Source: Methanobrevibacter sp. (GTDB lineage Archaea > Methanobacteriota > Methanobacteria > Methanobacteriales > Methanobacteriaceae). From it: a DNA stretch of 58,006 nt. The notes beneath the pieces are model-generated. The model was not told the origin of the DNA. It ran no database searches and saw only the letters and a list, made by a program, of their open reading frames with translations. This document shows, in pieces, positions 30,106 through 38,944 of this stretch (positions within the stretch are counted from its first letter, which is position 1; every line of letters starts with the position of its first letter). Where the stretch lies: positions 1 through 58,006 of the forward strand of contig NZ_JAFRSC010000017.1 of the NCBI RefSeq assembly GCF_017427765.1, given 5' to 3'. The position numbers and the translations under genes were made by a program.

Positions 30106-31359
30106 ATGATAGAATTAGTTATTGCTTGTTTTATAGGTATATTAATCGGAACAACTACAGGAATGGTGCCAGGAATACATGTTAACACTGCTGGAGCAAT
30201 ATTGTTTGCATCATCAACTTTTCTTTTAGGATTTCTCACACCGGAATTTATATGCATAATAATGGTTTCGATGTCAATAGCTCATGCACTGATTGAATTT
30301 GTTCCGTCAATGCTTTTGGGAGTCCCTCAGGAAGGAACCGCAACTTCAATTCTTCCGGGCCACAGAATGGTTCTGCAGGGAAGATCCAAAGAGGTCATAA
30401 GAATCGTATCTGTCGGAGGCTTTGGAGCAATTCTTGTTACAATAGTGATGCTTCCGATATTTGCATTGGCATTGCCAATACTTCATGACATTTCAAAACC
30501 ATATACCTGGATTATTCTTCTTGTTGCATCAATATATCTGACCTACAGTTTAACCGGAACCCGTAGAGACTTTCTGTGGTCCCTGCTTCTGTTTGTGCTT
30601 TCGGGAATACTGGGCTGGATTATTTTCCAGACCCCAATTTCCTCAGGAGTTAGTCTGATGTGCACATTTTCAGGGCTTTTCGGAATAAGTACAATACTTT
30701 TCAGCTTAAACGATTCCTCGACAATTCCCCATCAGAATCCATTTTATGAGCTTGATTTGGATTTTGGCAAGTTCAAAAGCATTTTTGCTGGCGGAATAAC
30801 CGGAGCCATCCTGGGTTTTCTTCCAGGTTTCGGACCTGCACAGGGAACCGTAATAGCCCAGGCTGCAAGTGGTACAAACGATAACGATGATGACGATACT
30901 GTGAATTTTCTTTTGGCCACATCCGGACTGAATGTTTCTGACTGTCTTTTTTCCTTAATAGCAATTTACATCATAGGAAATCCCAGAAGCGGAATTGCTG
31001 TTTATATGTCCTACCTGATTTCCGAGATGACATTAAACCATTTGGCTATATTCATCTTTGCATCATTGATTGCTGTTTCTATTTCGTTAGTATTATCTTT
31101 AAAACTTGGAGATTCTTTTTCTAGATTGATGGGTGGTGTTGATTATAGAAAACTGTCAATTGGAGTGATTTTGCTTCAGATTGTGATATTATACATTTTT
31201 ATTTTCTATTATCAGGCCCCACTCGGCTATATGACGCTGGCTTTGATAACATCAACAGCCCTCGGAATGCTTCCCCACTACATTGGTGTTGGAAAATCAC
31301 ATCTGATGGGCGTTTTGATAATTCCAGCCATTGTCATTTATATGCAGATGTTTATTTAG
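30106..31359 (+). CDS. TctA-like membrane transporter (COG1784)
   Basis: A 417-residue integral membrane protein with about ten to twelve hydrophobic segments. Two copies of a Pro-Gly motif (TGMVPGIHVNT near residue 20 and LGFLPGFGPAQGT near residue 240) mark the inverted repeat of the TctA/DUF112 fold. TctA proteins carry tricarboxylates with partners TctB and TctC, but archaeal COG1784 proteins stand alone and their substrate is unknown. The gene ends 8 bases before the next one, which may be co-transcribed. Confidence 0.78.
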   Translation: MIELVIACFIGILIGTTTGMVPGIHVNTAGAILFASSTFLLGFLTPEFICIIMVSMSIAHALIEFVPSMLLGVPQEGTATSILPGHRMVLQGRSKEVIRIVSVGGFGAILVTIVMLPIFALALPILHDISKPYTWIILLVASIYLTYSLTGTRRDFLWSLLLFVLSGILGWIIFQTPISSGVSLMCTFSGLFGISTILFSLNDSSTIPHQNPFYELDLDFGKFKSIFAGGITGAILGFLPGFGPAQGTVIAQAASGTNDNDDDDTVNFLLATSGLNVSDCLFSLIAIYIIGNPRSGIAVYMSYLISEMTLNHLAIFIFASLIAVSISLVLSLKLGDSFSRLMGGVDYRKLSIGVILLQIVILYIFIFYYQAPLGYMTLALITSTALGMLPHYIGVGKSHLMGVLIIPAIVIYMQMFI

Positions 31360-31367
31360 GTGATAAA

Positions 31368-32057
31368 ATGACCAATACATTATTAGATGAATTTAAAAAA
31401 TATGAAATGCTTAAAAATAAAGAAATAAAACTTGAAAAATCAAGAGTTTTAAGTCCAACTCTAGCACTACCATTAATTTGCAGTGAACTTGCGGAGATAG
31501 ATAATTTCGATTCAGTATTAATAATCGAAAATAAAAATCCAAATGAAGATTTCGAAGAAAAATTGTTTAGCATTTTAAATGTCCCAAAATACAATAAGAA
31601 TTTATTGTTTTTTGTTTTACATGAATTAAGAAACAATATTTATGACCATTCAGAATTTAGTAAAGGATTTGTTATGGGAAAATCGTACAGCAAATATAGT
31701 GAAGTTGGATTCATAGATAATGGAATAACCATACCAAACTGCCTAAAACATGCTGATTATTCATTTGAAAATGATTGTGATGCTATACTTAAAGCAATTA
31801 ATGGATTATCAACAAAAAAAGAGGTTGGCTTTGTTGAAAGAGGAACCGGACTAAACAATACAATCAACATTGTTAGAAATGGATGTTCCGGTTGCATTCT
31901 TATTGCATCTGGCAACGGTTTAATTTCCATTGACTCAGAAAATATTCACATGAGAGATATTTCAAAAAATCCTCTTAAAGGTACACTAGTGAGTTTAAAA
32001 ATGGATTTAACAAAAAAAGTAGATATCTATAATTATTTAAATCCGATAAAATTATAA
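31368..32057 (+). CDS. GHKL-type ATP-binding protein of an anti-sigma-like module
   Basis: A 229-residue protein whose C-terminal two thirds has the GHKL ATPase motifs: N box VLHELRNNIYDHS, G1 box GFIDNGITIP, the RGTGLNN segment (G2) and KGTLVSLKM. There is no His phospho-acceptor domain, so it resembles anti-sigma-factor kinases of the RsbW/SpoIIAB class rather than a sensor kinase. It is paired with a STAS-like protein 21 bases downstream. Archaea have no such sigma factors, so the target must be different. Confidence 0.72.
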   Translation: MTNTLLDEFKKYEMLKNKEIKLEKSRVLSPTLALPLICSELAEIDNFDSVLIIENKNPNEDFEEKLFSILNVPKYNKNLLFFVLHELRNNIYDHSEFSKGFVMGKSYSKYSEVGFIDNGITIPNCLKHADYSFENDCDAILKAINGLSTKKEVGFVERGTGLNNTINIVRNGCSGCILIASGNGLISIDSENIHMRDISKNPLKGTLVSLKMDLTKKVDIYNYLNPIKL

Positions 32058-32078
32058 ATAATAACAGTACGTGGTAAT

Positions 32079-32348
32079 ATGGTAAAACAAGAAATTATTT
32101 TAAAAGATGAGTTTGGGAAAAATTTAGGGCTAAGACACCAACTGGAAGAATTTTTTAATAATATTGATGAAAATATAACAGAAATTGTTATGAATTTTGA
32201 AGGCGTCGAGTTCATGGGCCGCAGTTTTGCCCAAGAATACATTAATCAGAAACATAATGCATCTTTTAAAATTTCAGAAAAAAATGTTCCGGAAGACGTC
32301 CAAAAACTGTTCGATATAATTTTAGAACAAAATAAGAAAAATAGCTAG
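32079..32348 (+). CDS. STAS-like domain protein (DUF4325 type)
   Basis: An 89-residue protein with the pattern of DUF4325: EIVMNFEGVEFMGRSFAQEYI in the middle, an alpha/beta segment similar to anti-anti-sigma STAS proteins (the Ser within GRSFAQE could be phosphorylated). It follows the GHKL protein closely, matching the kinase/antagonist pairing of RsbW-RsbV. It overlaps the convergent methyltransferase gene by four bases. The function in archaea is unknown. Confidence 0.72.
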   Translation: MVKQEIILKDEFGKNLGLRHQLEEFFNNIDENITEIVMNFEGVEFMGRSFAQEYINQKHNASFKISEKNVPEDVQKLFDIILEQNKKNS

Positions 32349-33232
32349 ATAATTACCACATTATCTGCTATTTCATTAGCTTTTTGTGTAACTTGTGAAA
32401 TATCAGCCTGCGGAAATGCATCAATCACACACAAGTCAACAGGACCTACATCCAAATCTTCAAAGGCTTCCTGATGTATTTCAAACCCGCCACCAATATC
32501 ATTAATATCCAAATTATTCTTTAACGCCTCAATCATTTCAGGATTTATGTCATTAAAAATTACCTTTTCAAATCCTAATTTAAGCAGATAAATTCCTAAT
32601 GCTCCTAAACCGCACATTGCATCGATTGCAACACCTTTTTTAATGTCATTGTTTTTAATGTAGTTATGAAGACGTACCAGCTTATCTTCGGTTGTTACTG
32701 CCACTTCAATATGGTGTTTAGCCTGATTTTTAACCAATACCAATTTTTCGCCAAGCAGAGTTCTCATTACGTTAATCTGTGTGTCATCACCTTCAAGAAT
32801 TTCAAAGTGATTAATCTCGGAATCTTTGTCTAACTGGCCTGCAAGATTTTGGGGACTTCCCTTCAAAACGCATTTGACTTCAGGAACTTCACTGATTAAT
32901 TTTAAAGCCACATCTTTTGTAAAATCCTGATGAAGCAGAATCAATGTATTTTTATTAATGAATTGAGGATTCAAATTGCTGAAATAAAAATCAGACAATG
33001 GAACCGGAGAATTGCGCCTAAGAGTTGCCTTTTCAGGTACAATTTCATATTCTATCATGATTTTTAGAATATGGCTCATGACAATGTCAAGAGGTCTTTT
33101 GCCACAGCCACACCTCATATAATCCCCATCATAATCGTCAAAATTTATTAAATCCCTAAGTGGAGAAAACTTCTTAATTTGAATATCCTGGCAGTTTTCA
33201 CACCCATCAAGCGAATTAATTTTTTCATCCAA
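32345..33232 (-). CDS. Class I SAM-dependent methyltransferase with N-terminal Cys motif
   Basis: A 295-residue protein. Residues 11-45 contain CENC and CGCGK, a probable metal site. The second half has a Rossmann methyltransferase core: AIDAMCGLGALGIYLLKLGF (motif I) and FNDINPEMIEALKNNL (acidic loop), then DLCVIDAFP, similar to Trm5-like enzymes. The substrate is unknown. Its promoter region contains GTAATAC and GTTATTAC-like half-sites flanking a TATA box, as in the nickel-box genes, which suggests a metal-related role. Confidence 0.75.
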   Translation of the reverse strand: MDEKINSLDGCENCQDIQIKKFSPLRDLINFDDYDGDYMRCGCGKRPLDIVMSHILKIMIEYEIVPEKATLRRNSPVPLSDFYFSNLNPQFINKNTLILLHQDFTKDVALKLISEVPEVKCVLKGSPQNLAGQLDKDSEINHFEILEGDDTQINVMRTLLGEKLVLVKNQAKHHIEVAVTTEDKLVRLHNYIKNNDIKKGVAIDAMCGLGALGIYLLKLGFEKVIFNDINPEMIEALKNNLDINDIGGGFEIHQEAFEDLDVGPVDLCVIDAFPQADISQVTQKANEIADNVVII

Positions 33233-33306
33233 ATCAATGATAATATCACCCTAAAAATCTTTTTTCAATACAATATTGATTTAAATCCATTATTATGCTT
33301 TCGAAA

Positions 33307-33335
33307 GTAATAAAAAATATATAAATTAGTATTAC
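33307..33335. promoter_or_regulatory. Proposed nickel box around the 33.3-kb divergent promoter
   Basis: GTAATAA at 33307-33313 and GTATTAC at 33329-33335 bracket the A/T element TATATAAAT-like sequence between them. It lies between the minus-strand methyltransferase (start 33232) and the plus-strand secretion ATPase (start 33377). On the minus strand the layout GTAATAC, TTTATATA, TTATTAC matches the flp-like promoter, so the methyltransferase is the better candidate target. Confidence 0.45.
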
Positions 33336-33376
33336 TAATCTAAAAACATCTAAAAAATCCCCCAAAGGTGAAAAAT

Positions 33377-34801
33377 ATGAGCAATAATGAGATTATACCA
33401 CAATATGACGTTGTCAGACAGGATTACACTCAAAAGGAAAAAGTTCTCTTGGGAGAACTTCGTGAAAATCTGGTTGATTTAGCTATATCATCAGGTGAAA
33501 ATTACCAGCCAAACGAAGATAAGCTTCTAAATGACATCAGGACCTTTTTATTTGCAAGGTTAACCGGCGAAGGTGAAAAAATATCAACTGAATATTTGGA
33601 TAAATTATCCTATAAAATATTAAGAGATTTGATAGGTTATGGAGAAATCGATTCCCTAATCCAGGATGATGATTTGGAAGAGATAATGATTAACGGAATT
33701 GACAAACCTGTATTTGTGTATCACAGACAATACGGAATGATGAAGACAAATATCAAATTCAGTGATGAAAAGGAACTGATGGATTTGATTGATGCCATTG
33801 CAAGACAAATCAACAGAAGAATTGACCAGGAAACACCAATCCTGGATGGAAGGCTAATGGACGGATCACGTATAAACGCAACCATACCTCCCGCATCAGC
33901 CGACGGTCCGTCACTTACCATCCGGAAATTCAAAAAAGACCCATTAACCATAATAGATTTAATAAATTCTAAAACAATTTCCATTGAACTTGCTGCATTT
34001 TTATGGCTGTGTTTTGACGGCCTGGGCGTGAAATCAGCAAATGCAATTATTTCCGGAGGAACAAGTTCAGGAAAAACAACCACATTAAATGCTCTTTGTG
34101 CATTTATAAATCCAAAAGAAAGAATCATAACAATTGAAGACACATTAGAGCTACAGATTCCTCATGAACATGTAATCAGAATGGAGACAAAACCGGCAAA
34201 CGTTGAAAACAAAGGCGAACTGACCATGAATGATCTTGTAAAAAACTCCTTAAGGCAGCGCCCAGACAGAATAATCGTAGGAGAAGTAAGAGCTGATGAA
34301 GCCATTACTCTTTTTACTGCATTAAATACTGGACATTCCGGTTTTGGAACTCTGCACTCAAATGATGCAAGAGAAACAATTACAAGGCTTACAAATGAAC
34401 CTATGTCAGTTCCCGAAATAATGATTCAAGCTATTGACTTTATAATTATGCAGAACAGAATCTACACTTCAACAGGAGTATCCTACAGGAGAATCAGTGA
34501 AGTGGCTGAAGTTGTTGGAATTGAAGAAGGAGTTGTCCAGTTGAATAAGATTTTTGAATGGAATCCTGAAACCGACAGAATTGAAAATGTCAGCATTTCA
34601 AGCAAAGTCCTATCACAAATCGCAAATCTAAGCGGAACCACATTAAATGAAATCCACAGGGAAATTGAAAATAGGGAAACCGTGCTGACACACATGGTAA
34701 AACATGATATCCGTGCAGTAGATGATGTGAAAACAATTCTGGACTTATACTACAAAGACAGCCAGAAAGTTCTAAACAGAATAATGCTCGCAGGTGAGTG
34801 A
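33377..34801 (+). CDS. Archaeal type II/IV secretion (pilus) ATPase, TadA/VirB11 type
   Basis: A 474-residue ATPase of the archaeal type IV pilus/secretion family. Walker A is ISGGTSSGKTTTLNAL near residue 233, the Asp box is around IITIEDTLELQ, and RPDRIIVGEVRADEA with GHSGFGTLHSND form Walker B and His box. ATG 33377 is preferred because the GGTGA site at 33367-33371 precedes it. It is followed directly by its membrane partner. No pilin gene is in the immediate neighbourhood, so its substrate is unknown. Confidence 0.9.
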   Translation: MSNNEIIPQYDVVRQDYTQKEKVLLGELRENLVDLAISSGENYQPNEDKLLNDIRTFLFARLTGEGEKISTEYLDKLSYKILRDLIGYGEIDSLIQDDDLEEIMINGIDKPVFVYHRQYGMMKTNIKFSDEKELMDLIDAIARQINRRIDQETPILDGRLMDGSRINATIPPASADGPSLTIRKFKKDPLTIIDLINSKTISIELAAFLWLCFDGLGVKSANAIISGGTSSGKTTTLNALCAFINPKERIITIEDTLELQIPHEHVIRMETKPANVENKGELTMNDLVKNSLRQRPDRIIVGEVRADEAITLFTALNTGHSGFGTLHSNDARETITRLTNEPMSVPEIMIQAIDFIIMQNRIYTSTGVSYRRISEVAEVVGIEEGVVQLNKIFEWNPETDRIENVSISSKVLSQIANLSGTTLNEIHREIENRETVLTHMVKHDIRAVDDVKTILDLYYKDSQKVLNRIMLAGE

Positions 34802-35707
34802 ATGTTAAACAGATTTTTTATATTAATAGGGACAATCGTACTTTCCACAATTTCCTTTTTTAAAAATATTTCATTTAAAGACAAATCACTGAAAAAAGAG
34901 TCGGATAACGATACTGTAACTTCTATATTTTCAAGACTGGATTTTGAAAAAAAGCAAACTACAAAAGACGAGGATAGAATTGATAAATTAAGAGAATTTC
35001 TAATCCCCATAATGCTTAAAAAGACTTCAATAAAGATTATGATAGCTTTATGTATTATATTGTTAATTGTATTGCCTTTAGAGATAAGTGGAATGTTTTT
35101 AACAATACTGTGCATGGTTTACATCTTTTTAATTTATTATCCTAAAATCAAACAGCAAAAAAGCTATTCAGATTTAAATCAGGAGCTTCCATATGCATTA
35201 AGACATATGGGAATCGAATTGAAATCCGGAAAAGGACTTCACGATACATTGATAACAATCAGGGATGCCAACTACGGCACATTATCAAAAGAGATTAAAA
35301 GAGTTTTAGAAGAGATTAAATTCGGAAAATCAACGGAAGATGCACTTTTGGAGATGTCTGAGAGGATAAATTCGGAAGGACTTCAAAGAGCCATACAGCA
35401 GATCATAGGTACTTTAAGGGTTGGTGGAAACTTAGCCAACAGCCTTGACATCATTGCAAAAGACATTTCCTTTGAAATGCAAATAAAATTGAAAGAATAT
35501 GCCCAAAGATTAAACTCATTTATTCTAATATATACATTTATAGCTATTTTGGCTCCAGTAATTACTTTGATAATGTTGATGGCAGGTTCGACAGTAATGG
35601 GAGACGTAATATCCTCAGGATTATTATTAATAATTTATTCCCTATTTTTCCCGATGATTGTGATGTTTATGGGAGTGTTTATAAAACGGCTAGAGCCTAA
35701 AGTCTAA
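34802..35707 (+). CDS. Secretion system membrane protein, TadC/GspF type
   Basis: A 301-residue inner-membrane protein with a T2SSF domain: ELPYALRHMGIELKSGKGLHDTL in the first cytoplasmic part and membrane segments near residues 15, 80-105, 235-260 and 275-295. It is the usual partner of the ATPase encoded immediately upstream (start right after its stop codon). Together they would drive pilin or surface-protein assembly. Confidence 0.85.
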   Translation: MLNRFFILIGTIVLSTISFFKNISFKDKSLKKESDNDTVTSIFSRLDFEKKQTTKDEDRIDKLREFLIPIMLKKTSIKIMIALCIILLIVLPLEISGMFLTILCMVYIFLIYYPKIKQQKSYSDLNQELPYALRHMGIELKSGKGLHDTLITIRDANYGTLSKEIKRVLEEIKFGKSTEDALLEMSERINSEGLQRAIQQIIGTLRVGGNLANSLDIIAKDISFEMQIKLKEYAQRLNSFILIYTFIAILAPVITLIMLMAGSTVMGDVISSGLLLIIYSLFFPMIVMFMGVFIKRLEPKV

Positions 35708-35729
35708 AAAAAGAAAAAATAAAAAGGAA

Positions 35730-36449
35730 TTAACCGAAGAAGGTTTCAATTCCTTTTGATGCTAACAGACCTACGAAAGCACCTTGTTCATCCATTATAA
35801 TATTTCCTTTGGAGTATTGGTCAATTGCCGCATTAATCATGGCAGTTTTTACTTCAGGATCTTTAGCAGCAGTTGCAGCAGCTTTTACAATTTCAAGCAC
35901 AGCATCTCCCCTAGAGACTCCATTGCCCCAATCTTCTTCACGGATGAAGTCAATACCGCTTACTTGCATTTGACTTCCATTTATTTCCAATGGGCCTGCA
36001 GCTGAAAGAACAGCATCCAATGCTTCAGTATTTACGGCCACAACGGAATCAATTTTTTTATTGGTATTGTATTCAACAATTTCTTTTGCATATCTCATTC
36101 CAACAGAATTATCTGAATCCCAAAATGCATCGTGAAGAAGCAACCTGGAACCTGCACCCTGAGATTGTGCTTCAGCAGGTTCTGATGCTGTAGGGTGAGT
36201 CATTCCGCCAGGATAAATTGCAGTATAATTTTTTAAAGTACCGTTATCCAAGTGAACAATAAAAGCCATGTCACAAGCACCCATACCCGGCCTTTGTTCA
36301 CTTTCATCAATAGCACATACAAGGATATTTTTATCTCCTTCGGTAAGTTCAGAATTGCTTCCAAGGAACAGCGCACCACCGATGATTGCAACAAGACCTA
36401 TGAGAACGACAATCAAAATAATTATTATCAGTTTTCTAGTCCTATCCAT
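35730..36449 (-). CDS. Membrane-anchored DUF4012-like extracellular protein
   Basis: A 239-residue protein with a short positively charged N terminus and one membrane segment (residues 7-28), then an extracytoplasmic domain. MGACDMAFIVHLDNGTLKNY and DSVVAVNTEALDAVLSAAGPLEI resemble DUF4012, which is distantly like LytR/CpsA/Psr proteins that attach polymers to the wall. Function is not proven. It lies convergent to the secretion genes with a 20-base gap. Confidence 0.7.
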   Translation of the reverse strand: MDRTRKLIIIILIVVLIGLVAIIGGALFLGSNSELTEGDKNILVCAIDESEQRPGMGACDMAFIVHLDNGTLKNYTAIYPGGMTHPTASEPAEAQSQGAGSRLLLHDAFWDSDNSVGMRYAKEIVEYNTNKKIDSVVAVNTEALDAVLSAAGPLEINGSQMQVSGIDFIREEDWGNGVSRGDAVLEIVKAAATAAKDPEVKTAMINAAIDQYSKGNIIMDEQGAFVGLLASKGIETFFG

Positions 36450-36558
36450 AATTCCTACCTACTATAAACTTATTTAAACTAAATGATAATATCTAGTTTA
36501 TAATACTTAAATATTGTTAAATTGAAAAAAAGAAAGATTTATTTAAAAAATTGAAAAT

Positions 36559-36672
36559 TCAATGACAATTACACCCAAAAAAGAAACACCATAATTTTTT
36601 AAGAATACTTTTCTTCTCTTTGGTTTCATCTTTAACTTCACAACATTTTGCTTTCTTTACATTATTTGCCAT
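36559..36672 (-). CDS. 37-residue Cys-rich peptide under iron-box control
   Basis: A short reading frame starting at ATG 36672 with GGTGAT upstream. The peptide begins MANNVKKAKCC, then a charged lysine-rich stretch, then KKLWCFFFGCNCH at the end: five cysteines and a terminal His, enough to bind a metal ion. Its promoter (TTTATATA on the minus strand at 36896-36904) is flanked by two perfect iron boxes, and the leader contains a 13-bp perfect hairpin. I know no family for it. The main doubt is that short ORFs can arise by chance; the ribosome binding site and regulated promoter argue against this. Confidence 0.6.
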   Translation of the reverse strand: MANNVKKAKCCEVKDETKEKKSILKKLWCFFFGCNCH

Positions 36673-36706
36673 AAAATCACCATTTTAAAATGAGTATAGG
36701 ATAGGT

Positions 36707-36737
36707 GAAATTAAATATGGATTTCATATTTAATTTC
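36707..36737 (-). other. Perfect 13-bp hairpin in the leader of the Cys-rich peptide gene
   Basis: GAAATTAAATATG (36707-36719) pairs with CATATTTAATTTC (36725-36737) around a 5-base loop, about 35 bases before the peptide start. It could control translation or transcript stability. Confidence 0.55.
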
Positions 36738-36807
36738 GTGAGAGTAGTTATATGCTTCACCAAATTAGAAAGAGAGTTAAACTAATTCAGTGAATTGGAG
36801 TAAGTAA

Positions 36808-36931
36808 TTTGGTTTAACCAAAATACAACAGTAATCAAAATTAGATTTTTAGGTAGACCTAATTTTTATCACTATACATAATGTTATATGAAGCAGTATA
36901 TAAATGTTTCTGAATTTTTAGGTTAACCTAA
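36808..36931 (-). promoter_or_regulatory. Promoter of the Cys-rich peptide: TATA between iron boxes
   Basis: TTAGGTTAACCTAA (36918-36931) and TTAGGTAGACCTAA (36849-36862) bracket TTTATATAC on the minus strand (36896-36904). A related palindrome TTTGGTTTAACCAAA lies at 36808-36822. The plus-strand AIM24 gene starts at 37208, too far for these boxes to fit it as simply. The remaining 36932-37207 is AT-rich and I saw no gene in it. Confidence 0.6.
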
Positions 36932-37207
36932 AATTATGGTTTTGAGATTAACACATGAAAACCATGAAAATATCTTCCATTTCTGACTTGAAAAAACAGG
37001 GAAATTCCCCACAAAAATGTTAAATAAATAATTAATATAAATATTAATTAAAAAATAATCAATTTAATGACACAAACAACACTATCAATATTTTCCACAA
37101 TCTTATCTGCCAGTTTTACAGATATAATAAAAAAATATTGTTAGTGCAAACATCATGTTTTTCTTTATAGAGAAACTGTTTATTTGTAAGAATACAGGTG
37201 ATTAAAA

Positions 37208-37894
37208 ATGGAATATGAAATAAGCGGAGGTTCTTTTCCTACTGTAATTTGTACATTGCAAAAAGGAGAAACCATGAAAGATGAAAGCGGTGCTATGGCA
37301 TTTATGACATCAGATATTAAAATGGACACCAATACTGGAGGAGGTCTTCTAAAAGGTCTTGGAAGAGCATTATCTGGAGATACAATATTTTTAAATTTCT
37401 TTACTGCACAATCAGACAACCAAAAAATTGCATTTTCTGCATGCTATCCTGGAAAAATTATTCCTATAAGATTGACCGGATCAAACACTATCATCGGTGA
37501 GAAAAACGCATTTTTAGCAGCAGAGGAAAGTGTTGATATTGACATCTACTTCAAAAAGAGTTTTGGAGTAGGAATATTCGGTGGAGAAGGTTTCATTCTC
37601 CAAAAATTCACCGGAACCGGAATGGTATTTTTAGAAATTGACGGCGAAGTAATTGAACACGACCTGCAGCCAGGCGAATATTTGCTTGTAAATCAAGGAC
37701 ATATTGCCGCAATGGAAGATACCGTTGGATTTGATATTGAAAGGGTTAAAGGTGCAAAAAACATGTTATTTGGTGGAGAGGGACTGTTTTTCACCAGATT
37801 GACCGGACCTGGAAAAGTTTGGATACAAACCATGCCAGTTAGTAAATTGGCTGATGCAATAATTCCATACTTACCAGAACGCACAAAAGATTAA
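37208..37894 (+). CDS. AIM24 family protein (TIGR00266)
   Basis: A 228-residue protein with the repeated beta-strand pattern of AIM24/TIGR00266: GGSFPTVICTLQKGETMKDESGAMAFM near the start, and a C-terminal half rich in Gly with FGGEGFILQKFTGTG and LFFTRLTGPGKVWIQT. The family is widespread but its function is unclear; the yeast homologue is mitochondrial. The gene is monocistronic and ends in a hairpin terminator. Confidence 0.88.
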   Translation: MEYEISGGSFPTVICTLQKGETMKDESGAMAFMTSDIKMDTNTGGGLLKGLGRALSGDTIFLNFFTAQSDNQKIAFSACYPGKIIPIRLTGSNTIIGEKNAFLAAEESVDIDIYFKKSFGVGIFGGEGFILQKFTGTGMVFLEIDGEVIEHDLQPGEYLLVNQGHIAAMEDTVGFDIERVKGAKNMLFGGEGLFFTRLTGPGKVWIQTMPVSKLADAIIPYLPERTKD

Positions 37895-37902
37895 TTTAAA
37901 AG

Positions 37903-37930
37903 AGTTTATTTTAAATATAAACTTTTTTTA
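37903..37930 (+). terminator. Terminator of the AIM24 gene
   Basis: AGTTTAT (37903-37909) pairs with ATAAACT (37917-37923), directly followed by a T run. Confidence 0.65.
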
Positions 37931-38019
37931 TTATTTTATTTTAAAATCAGAAAAAATATTATAATTAAAAAATTTCAATGAGATTTTTAGTTTAAAAAAA
38001 AAGAAAAAAAGTAGGTTAA

Positions 38020-38733
38020 TTATGCATCAGAGTATAATAACCCAATAGCTCTTTGAGCAAAGAATACAGCATATACAGAGAAGATACCTAATAAAATTCC
38101 ACCAATTACATTATTTAAGTTATTAATTAATCCAATAATTAATGCAATAACAAAGATAATTACAAATATTGCAATAATAGTTATGATGAGTTTTCCGATA
38201 CCAACTCTAGAAATATCTCCAATAGCTTCACCAATTGCTAATGCGTCACCTAAATTCTCAGTTTTAGCTAATCTACAAGTTCCCATAAATGCTGCTAAAG
38301 AGAATACAATTGCTACAATGAATACTATTGCTAATGTAAGAATACCTCTTCCTAATAATAACATTAAAATTACTCCAACAATTACTGGAATAATGTAATA
38401 TACAATACGTACGATAAGCAATTTGATAGCATTTACAACTTGTCTTACAACATCGATTCCAGGTGCACCAGGATCTCTGTTAATACCATATTTTACAATA
38501 TCTAACTCATAACCCATAATTAATAAAAGAGCAATTATTGAAATAATAGTCCCTATAATTCCAGTAAAACCGGTCAAGAGTGCATTATGAGATTGAGTAC
38601 CAGTAGCTATGCCCACTAAAGTACCGCCTAAAGCAATACCTGCAATAACACCTAAAATAACATATACAATCAACGCTTTAATATTGTTAAATGGATATAC
38701 TAAAGCATCTGAAATAATTTCTCCTATTTCCAT
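38020..38733 (-). CDS. DUF4013 multi-pass membrane protein
   Basis: A 237-residue, very hydrophobic protein with about six membrane segments. The N terminus MEIGEIISDALVYPFNNIKAL, the GYELDIVKYGINRDPGAPG loop near residue 85, and the GTCRLAKTENLGDALAIGEA cytoplasmic loop are typical of DUF4013. Role unknown. ATG 38733 is chosen because AAGGTGA precedes it, and the upstream in-frame GTG lies in that site. Confidence 0.78.
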   Translation of the reverse strand: MEIGEIISDALVYPFNNIKALIVYVILGVIAGIALGGTLVGIATGTQSHNALLTGFTGIIGTIISIIALLLIMGYELDIVKYGINRDPGAPGIDVVRQVVNAIKLLIVRIVYYIIPVIVGVILMLLLGRGILTLAIVFIVAIVFSLAAFMGTCRLAKTENLGDALAIGEAIGDISRVGIGKLIITIIAIFVIIFVIALIIGLINNLNNVIGGILLGIFSVYAVFFAQRAIGLLYSDA

Positions 38734-38944
38734 ATTATTCACCTTTAATCTAAATTAAAAAAACACTCTATTTTAGAGCATATAGATGTTTCTTTTCATA
38801 ACCATATATAAATATTATTAAAAGTCAGTTTATGTAAGAAACTAAAAAATATCAACTTTATAACAAATATTTGAGAGCGTTTATTACCATCTGCAATGTA
38901 AATATTTCAAACATTACACCAAAAAATGAGCATATTTCCAGAAG

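Noticed and set aside
36717..36785. 22-codon plus-strand reading frame with a GGTGA-like sequence before it, opposite the Cys-rich peptide leader
   Set aside because: The ATG lies inside the 13-bp hairpin and the frame has no distinctive composition. It has no plausible promoter and overlaps the leader of the minus-strand peptide gene.
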